A stretch of 64,000 nt of DNA, taken from the NCBI RefSeq assembly GCF_026341275.1, contig NZ_JAIFZO010000002.1, positions 3,688,118 through 3,752,117 on the forward strand, in the 5' to 3' direction. This DNA comes from Streptomyces ortus. GTDB taxonomy: Bacteria > Actinomycetota > Actinomycetes > Streptomycetales > Streptomycetaceae. A program made the position numbers and the translations under genes. How positions within the stretch are numbered: position 1 is the stretch's first letter; the number at the start of each line of letters is the position of its first letter. The notes under the pieces are model-generated. The model saw nothing but the letters and a program-made list of their open reading frames with translations. It was not told the origin of the DNA and did not search any database. Below are positions 60,429-64,000 of the stretch, piece by piece.

Positions 60429-61264
60429 GCACGACCCGCCCCCGTATGCGCCGCGTCCCTCTCAACGCCGCCGCCGTCGTCACGGTCGCGCTCTGTCTGT
60501 TCCCGGTCTACTGGATGGTCGCGACCGCGTTCACCCCGGCCCGCGACATCCAGTCCGTCAGTCCCCGGCTCGTCCCGCGGACCTGGACGCTCGACCACTT
60601 CCGCACCGCTGTCGGCGCCGACGGCTTCGGCCTGTTCTGGCGCAACAGCCTCCTGGTCACGCTGAGCGCAGTCCTGCTCTCCCTCGTCGTCGCGCTCGGC
60701 TCCGCCTACGCGGTCGCGCGGATGAGGTGGAGGGGGCGCCGGCAGTTCATGCTCATGGTCTTCATCGCCCAGATGGCGCCCTGGGAGTCACTGATCATCC
60801 CGGTCTACATCATCTCGCGGGACACCGGCATGCTGGACCGGCTGCCGACCCTGACCCTCGTCTACTTCATGATGACCCTGCCCTTCACGGTCATCGTCCT
60901 GCGCGGCTTCATCGGCACGATCCCGCCCGAGCTGGAGGAGTCCGCTCAGGTCGACGGCTGCACGCGGCTCGGCGCGTTCCGGCACGTCGCGTTCCCGCTG
61001 CTGGCACCGGGTCTCATGGCCACCTCGCTCTTCGGCTACATCACCGCCTGGAACGAGTTCGCCTACGCCAACTTCCTCATCATCAAACAGCAGGACAACC
61101 GCACCCTGCCCGTGTGGCTGTCCTCCTTCCAGAACGTCTTCGGCACCGACTGGGGCGCCACCATGGCCGCCTCGACCCTCTTCGCGGCCCCGGCACTCGT
61201 GGTGTTCCTGCTGCTCCAACGCCATGTCACGTCCGGTTTCGCCGCGGGCGCGGTCAAGGGCTGA
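60425..61264 (+). CDS. ABC sugar transporter permease (DasC-like)
   Basis: The 279-residue MalG-type permease has six helices and the EAA loop ELEESAQVDGCTRLGAFRHV (about residues 164-183). Its ATG overlaps the previous stop (ATGA), so the two permeases are made in equal amounts for a heterodimeric pore. The GH20 gene follows 84 bases later on the same strand. Confidence 0.93.
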   Translation: MSTTRPRMRRVPLNAAAVVTVALCLFPVYWMVATAFTPARDIQSVSPRLVPRTWTLDHFRTAVGADGFGLFWRNSLLVTLSAVLLSLVVALGSAYAVARMRWRGRRQFMLMVFIAQMAPWESLIIPVYIISRDTGMLDRLPTLTLVYFMMTLPFTVIVLRGFIGTIPPELEESAQVDGCTRLGAFRHVAFPLLAPGLMATSLFGYITAWNEFAYANFLIIKQQDNRTLPVWLSSFQNVFGTDWGATMAASTLFAAPALVVFLLLQRHVTSGFAAGAVKG

Positions 61265-61348
61265 CCCCTGCCGTTCGCCCCCGCGCCCCCGCCCCCGCCC
61301 TGCGCTCCTCGTCCTGTGCTCCCCGTGCACTCCCTCCGGAGGCGATCC

Positions 61349-62899
61349 GTGCCCGCACAGCCACCCCCACCCACTCTCATCCCCCGGCCGACCGAGGTCG
61401 CGCTCCGGCCAGGACACTTCACCCTCGACGCGGACACAACCCTGCGGATCGGCGAAGGCGCCGAACCGGCCGCCGAACTGCTGCGCACCCTGCTGGCCCC
61501 CGCCACCGGCCTGCCCCTGCGTCCCTCCCCCGCGGGGCAGTTCACCCTGGCACTCGGCCCCGGCCCCGGCGGGCCGGGCGACTTCGGCGGCCTGGGCGAA
61601 GAGGGGTACGTACTCACCGTCGACCCGCACGCCGTGCTGCTGCGGGCCGCGCACCCCACCGGCCTGCTCCGCGGCATCCAGACGGTCCGTCAACTCCTGC
61701 CCCCGGCCGCCCTGTCGGCGGACCCGCAGCGCGTCACCCGGTGGCCGCTGCCGTGCGCCGACATCACCGACGTCCCCCGCCACCCCTGGCGCGGCGCGAT
61801 GCTGGACGTGGCACGCCACTTCCAGCCGGTCTCCTATCTGCGCCGGTACGTCGACCTGCTCGCCCTGCACAAGATCAGCGTCTTTCATCTCCACCTCACG
61901 GACGACCAGGGCTGGCGCATGCCGGTCGCCGCCCGTCCCCAGCTCACCGAGATCGGCGGCCACCGCGCCGAGTCCCAGCGGGGTCCGGCCGGCAGCGGGG
62001 TGTACGACGGAATCCCGCACGGTGGGGCGTACACGACAGGCGAACTGACCGGCCTGGTCCGGTACGCCGCCGCGCGGGGCGTCACCGTCGTGCCGGAGAT
62101 AGAGATGCCGGGTCATGTACGTGCCGCACTCGCCGCTTGTCCCTCCCTGGGCAACCACCCCGGGCGCACCCTCGGCGTGTGGACGCGCTGGGGTGTGTGC
62201 GACACCGTCCTCGGTGTCCACGACGAGGTCCTCGACTTCTGCCGCGGTGTCCTCGACGAGGTCATGGACGTCTTCCCCTCGCCGTACATCCACCTCGGCG
62301 GCGAGGAGTGCCCGACCCACGAGTGGACGCACAGCGCCGCCGCACGTGAACGGGTGGCGGCGGAGGGCCTGCCGGGTCCCGAGGCACTGCACGGCTGGTT
62401 CCTCGGGAAGATCGGCGAGCATGTCGTCAAGAACGGGCGCAGACCGGTCGGCTGGGCCGAGACCGGCGCCGAACTGCCCCCCGAGTTCACCGTGATGACC
62501 TGGCGCGATCCGGCCCACACCCTGACGGCGGCCCGCCGCGGCCACTCGGTGATCAACGCGCATCACCGGGCCACCTATCTCGACTACGCCCAGTCCGACG
62601 GCCCGGACGAGCCGCCCGCCCAGCCCGGAGCCGTGGTCGATCTGCGGGCCGTCCACGCCCACGACCCGGTGCCCGAGAAGGCGGACGCCGAGGCCGCCGG
62701 GCGGGTGCTCGGCACGCAGGCCCAGCTGTGGACCGAGTTCGTCAGGACGCCCGCACACATCGAATACCTCACCTATCCACGGCTGTGTGCCCTCGCGGAG
62801 CGCGGCTGGAGCGGCGCCACCGACTGGTCCGACTTCCGGTCCCGGATCGACGGACACACGGCCCGGCTCGACGCACTCGGCGTCCCCCACCACCCCTGA
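61349..62899 (+). CDS. GH20 beta-N-acetylhexosaminidase-like enzyme (DasD position)
   Basis: The 516-residue product has the GH20b small domain (residues 8-135) and the catalytic barrel (from about 140: HPWRGAMLDVARHF, FHLHLTDDQGWRM, VVPEIEMPGHVRAAL, GVWTRWGVCDTVL, YIHLGGEECPTHEW). The catalytic pair is normally Asp-Glu; here it is Glu319-Glu320 within GGEE, so the residue that positions the substrate acetamido group is changed while the acid/base Glu is kept. No signal peptide is seen, so it probably acts in the cytoplasm on imported disaccharides. The GTG has a GGAGG site. The rest of the active-site frame (Trp residues in TWRDP, QAQLWTEF) is intact. Confidence 0.9.
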   Translation: MPAQPPPPTLIPRPTEVALRPGHFTLDADTTLRIGEGAEPAAELLRTLLAPATGLPLRPSPAGQFTLALGPGPGGPGDFGGLGEEGYVLTVDPHAVLLRAAHPTGLLRGIQTVRQLLPPAALSADPQRVTRWPLPCADITDVPRHPWRGAMLDVARHFQPVSYLRRYVDLLALHKISVFHLHLTDDQGWRMPVAARPQLTEIGGHRAESQRGPAGSGVYDGIPHGGAYTTGELTGLVRYAAARGVTVVPEIEMPGHVRAALAACPSLGNHPGRTLGVWTRWGVCDTVLGVHDEVLDFCRGVLDEVMDVFPSPYIHLGGEECPTHEWTHSAAARERVAAEGLPGPEALHGWFLGKIGEHVVKNGRRPVGWAETGAELPPEFTVMTWRDPAHTLTAARRGHSVINAHHRATYLDYAQSDGPDEPPAQPGAVVDLRAVHAHDPVPEKADAEAAGRVLGTQAQLWTEFVRTPAHIEYLTYPRLCALAERGWSGATDWSDFRSRIDGHTARLDALGVPHHP

Positions 62900-62943
62900 C
62901 CTCACCCCCCACCGGCCTCACCCCCTACTGGAGAGGAACCACC

Positions 62944-64000
62944 ATGAGATTCGCGAAGAACCGGCTGCGCGCCACCGCACACACCGCCGTCGCGGTGGCC
63001 CTGGGCGCCGCCGCGCTCACCGCACTCCCGGCCACCGCGAGCGCGGCTGCCGACGGACTCAGCGTCCAGTACCGTACGAGCGCGACCGGAGCGGGCGCCG
63101 ACCAGTCCGAGCCGTGGCTCAAGGTGAAGAACACCGGTACCGCGACCGTGCAGTTGAGCAGCGTCAAGGTCCGGTACTACTTCAAGGCCGACTCCGCGAG
63201 CGCGAACTACCGCTTCGCCTGCTCCTGGGCCGTCAAGGGCTGCGCCAACGTCACGGGGACGTTCGGCACGCTCGCCAACCCGACCGCCACGGCCGACCGC
63301 TATCTGGAGATCGGCTTCACCTCGGGGGCCGGCTCGCTCGCCCCGGGCGCCGACACCGGCGATCTTCAACTGCGCTTCTACCAGTCGTCATGGGCGTCGC
63401 TCGACCAGAGCGACGACTACTCCTTCGGCGCCTCCCAGACGTCGTACGGCGACTGGTCCAAGGTGACCGCGCAGCTGGGCGGCACCACCGTGTGGGGCCA
63501 GGCACCCGCGGGCAACGGGCCGACGGATCCGCCCACCGACCCGCCGACCGATCCCCCGGCCGACGCCGCCACGCTGTTCGACGACTTCAACTACAGCGGC
63601 TACAGCGATCCGCGGATCTCGGCGAACGGCTGGAACGTACGCTCCAACTCCGGTGGCCCCGGGGTGCCGGGCGCCACCTGGGCTCCCGACAAGGTCACCT
63701 TCGCCACCACGGGCGGCAACTCCGTCATGAACCTGGAGACCTCGACCGCCGGCACCGCGGCGAGCACCAAGCAGACGGAGATCCTCACCAAGGCGACGAA
63801 GTTCAAGAACGGCACCTACGCGGCCCGGGTCCGGTTCAACGACGCGCCCAAGTACGGTCCGGACGGCGACCGCCTCGTCCAGACGTTCTTCACCATCAAC
63901 GACCTCAAGGCACCGCTGGCGGACGACTACTCCGAGTACGACTTCGAGTACCTGCCCAACGGCGGCTGGGGCGAGCCGTCCAACATCCTCTACACGACGT
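62944..64000 (+). CDS. Secreted CBM3-GH16 polysaccharide hydrolase, cut by window end
   Basis: The visible 352 residues start with a Sec signal (about 1-35, ending ATASAAA). A family 3 carbohydrate-binding module follows (about 38-185: VQYRTSATGAGADQSEPWLK, VKVRYYFKADSASANYRFAC, then QTSYGDWSKV). Next is a Thr-Asp-Pro-Pro linker (about 195-208) and a GH16-type catalytic domain from about 210, with the acidic triad in EYDFEYLPNGG (the ExDxE motif) near residue 330. It should bind a crystalline polymer such as chitin or cellulose and cut beta-1,3/1,4-glucans. The ATG has a GAGAGGAA site. It lies 44 bases after the GH20 gene, so it may belong to the same transcript. The 3' end is outside the window. 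Confidence 0.9.
   Translation, partial: MRFAKNRLRATAHTAVAVALGAAALTALPATASAAADGLSVQYRTSATGAGADQSEPWLKVKNTGTATVQLSSVKVRYYFKADSASANYRFACSWAVKGCANVTGTFGTLANPTATADRYLEIGFTSGAGSLAPGADTGDLQLRFYQSSWASLDQSDDYSFGASQTSYGDWSKVTAQLGGTTVWGQAPAGNGPTDPPTDPPTDPPADAATLFDDFNYSGYSDPRISANGWNVRSNSGGPGVPGATWAPDKVTFATTGGNSVMNLETSTAGTAASTKQTEILTKATKFKNGTYAARVRFNDAPKYGPDGDRLVQTFFTINDLKAPLADDYSEYDFEYLPNGGWGEPSNILYTT

Overview
The window is high-GC actinobacterial DNA and is almost certainly Streptomyces. The GC-rich third positions give every gene a long antisense shadow frame. GTG and TTG starts are common. Gene families typical of Streptomyces are present, including an XRE/DUF5753 plus DUF397 pair, a DUF574 methyltransferase, DUF6328, TerD, a fused SecDF and a das-like sugar transporter. 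No rRNA, tRNA, transposase, integrase or CRISPR array was seen. The region looks like chromosome arm or accessory sequence, made of many small units each consisting of a regulator and its target.

Layout. 1-9 kb: the end of an unrecognised gene, a DUF574 methyltransferase, an XRE/DUF397 regulator pair, a HEAT-like protein, an SRPBCC protein, a Tat-exported GH127-type glycosidase with three ricin-type repeats, a lipoprotein with a TTA codon near its start, and a proline-rich membrane protein. 9-17 kb: a flavin monooxygenase, a methyltransferase, a two-component system, a DUF418-type membrane protein and a large unrecognised membrane protein. 16.6-21 kb: a divergent MarR/MMPL exporter pair, a strong terminator, and a rifampicin monooxygenase (rox) preceded by a sequence closely matching the rifamycin-associated element. 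21-25 kb: a permease relic, an overlapping rsbQ-rsbP-STAS stress-signalling cassette and an acyl-CoA dehydrogenase. 25-31 kb: small enzymes, with a MerR/ene-reductase pair and a TetR/hydrolase pair whose operators are visible.

31.4-44.1 kb is the most unusual block. It is a tightly coupled operon with four-base overlaps at most junctions. It encodes a DUF4132 protein, a 1705-residue protein of no recognised family, a 22-residue coupling peptide, a MoxR-type AAA+ ATPase, a DUF5682-VWA fusion and a SWIM zinc-finger protein. This is the counterpart of the functionally obscure molR-yehL-yehM-yehP-yehQ neighbourhood of Escherichia coli, with the yehM and yehP equivalents fused. The likely mechanism is a MoxR/VWA remodelling machine acting on, or through, the large DUF4132-type and SWIM partners. 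Its biological role is unknown.

44-48.7 kb: a class V aminotransferase, a small membrane protein, a second fused SecDF translocase and a truncated oxidoreductase gene. 48.7-56.1 kb is a xenobiotic-response block: TetR with a flavin monooxygenase, a UvrA-like ABC ATPase, and TetR with an acetyltransferase plus an MFS exporter that share an operator. 56-64 kb: TerD, then a GntR regulator divergent from a das-like operon (binding protein, two permeases, GH20 hexosaminidase) followed by a secreted CBM3-GH16 polysaccharidase cut off by the window edge. These last genes would work together in sensing, releasing and importing amino-sugar oligosaccharides.
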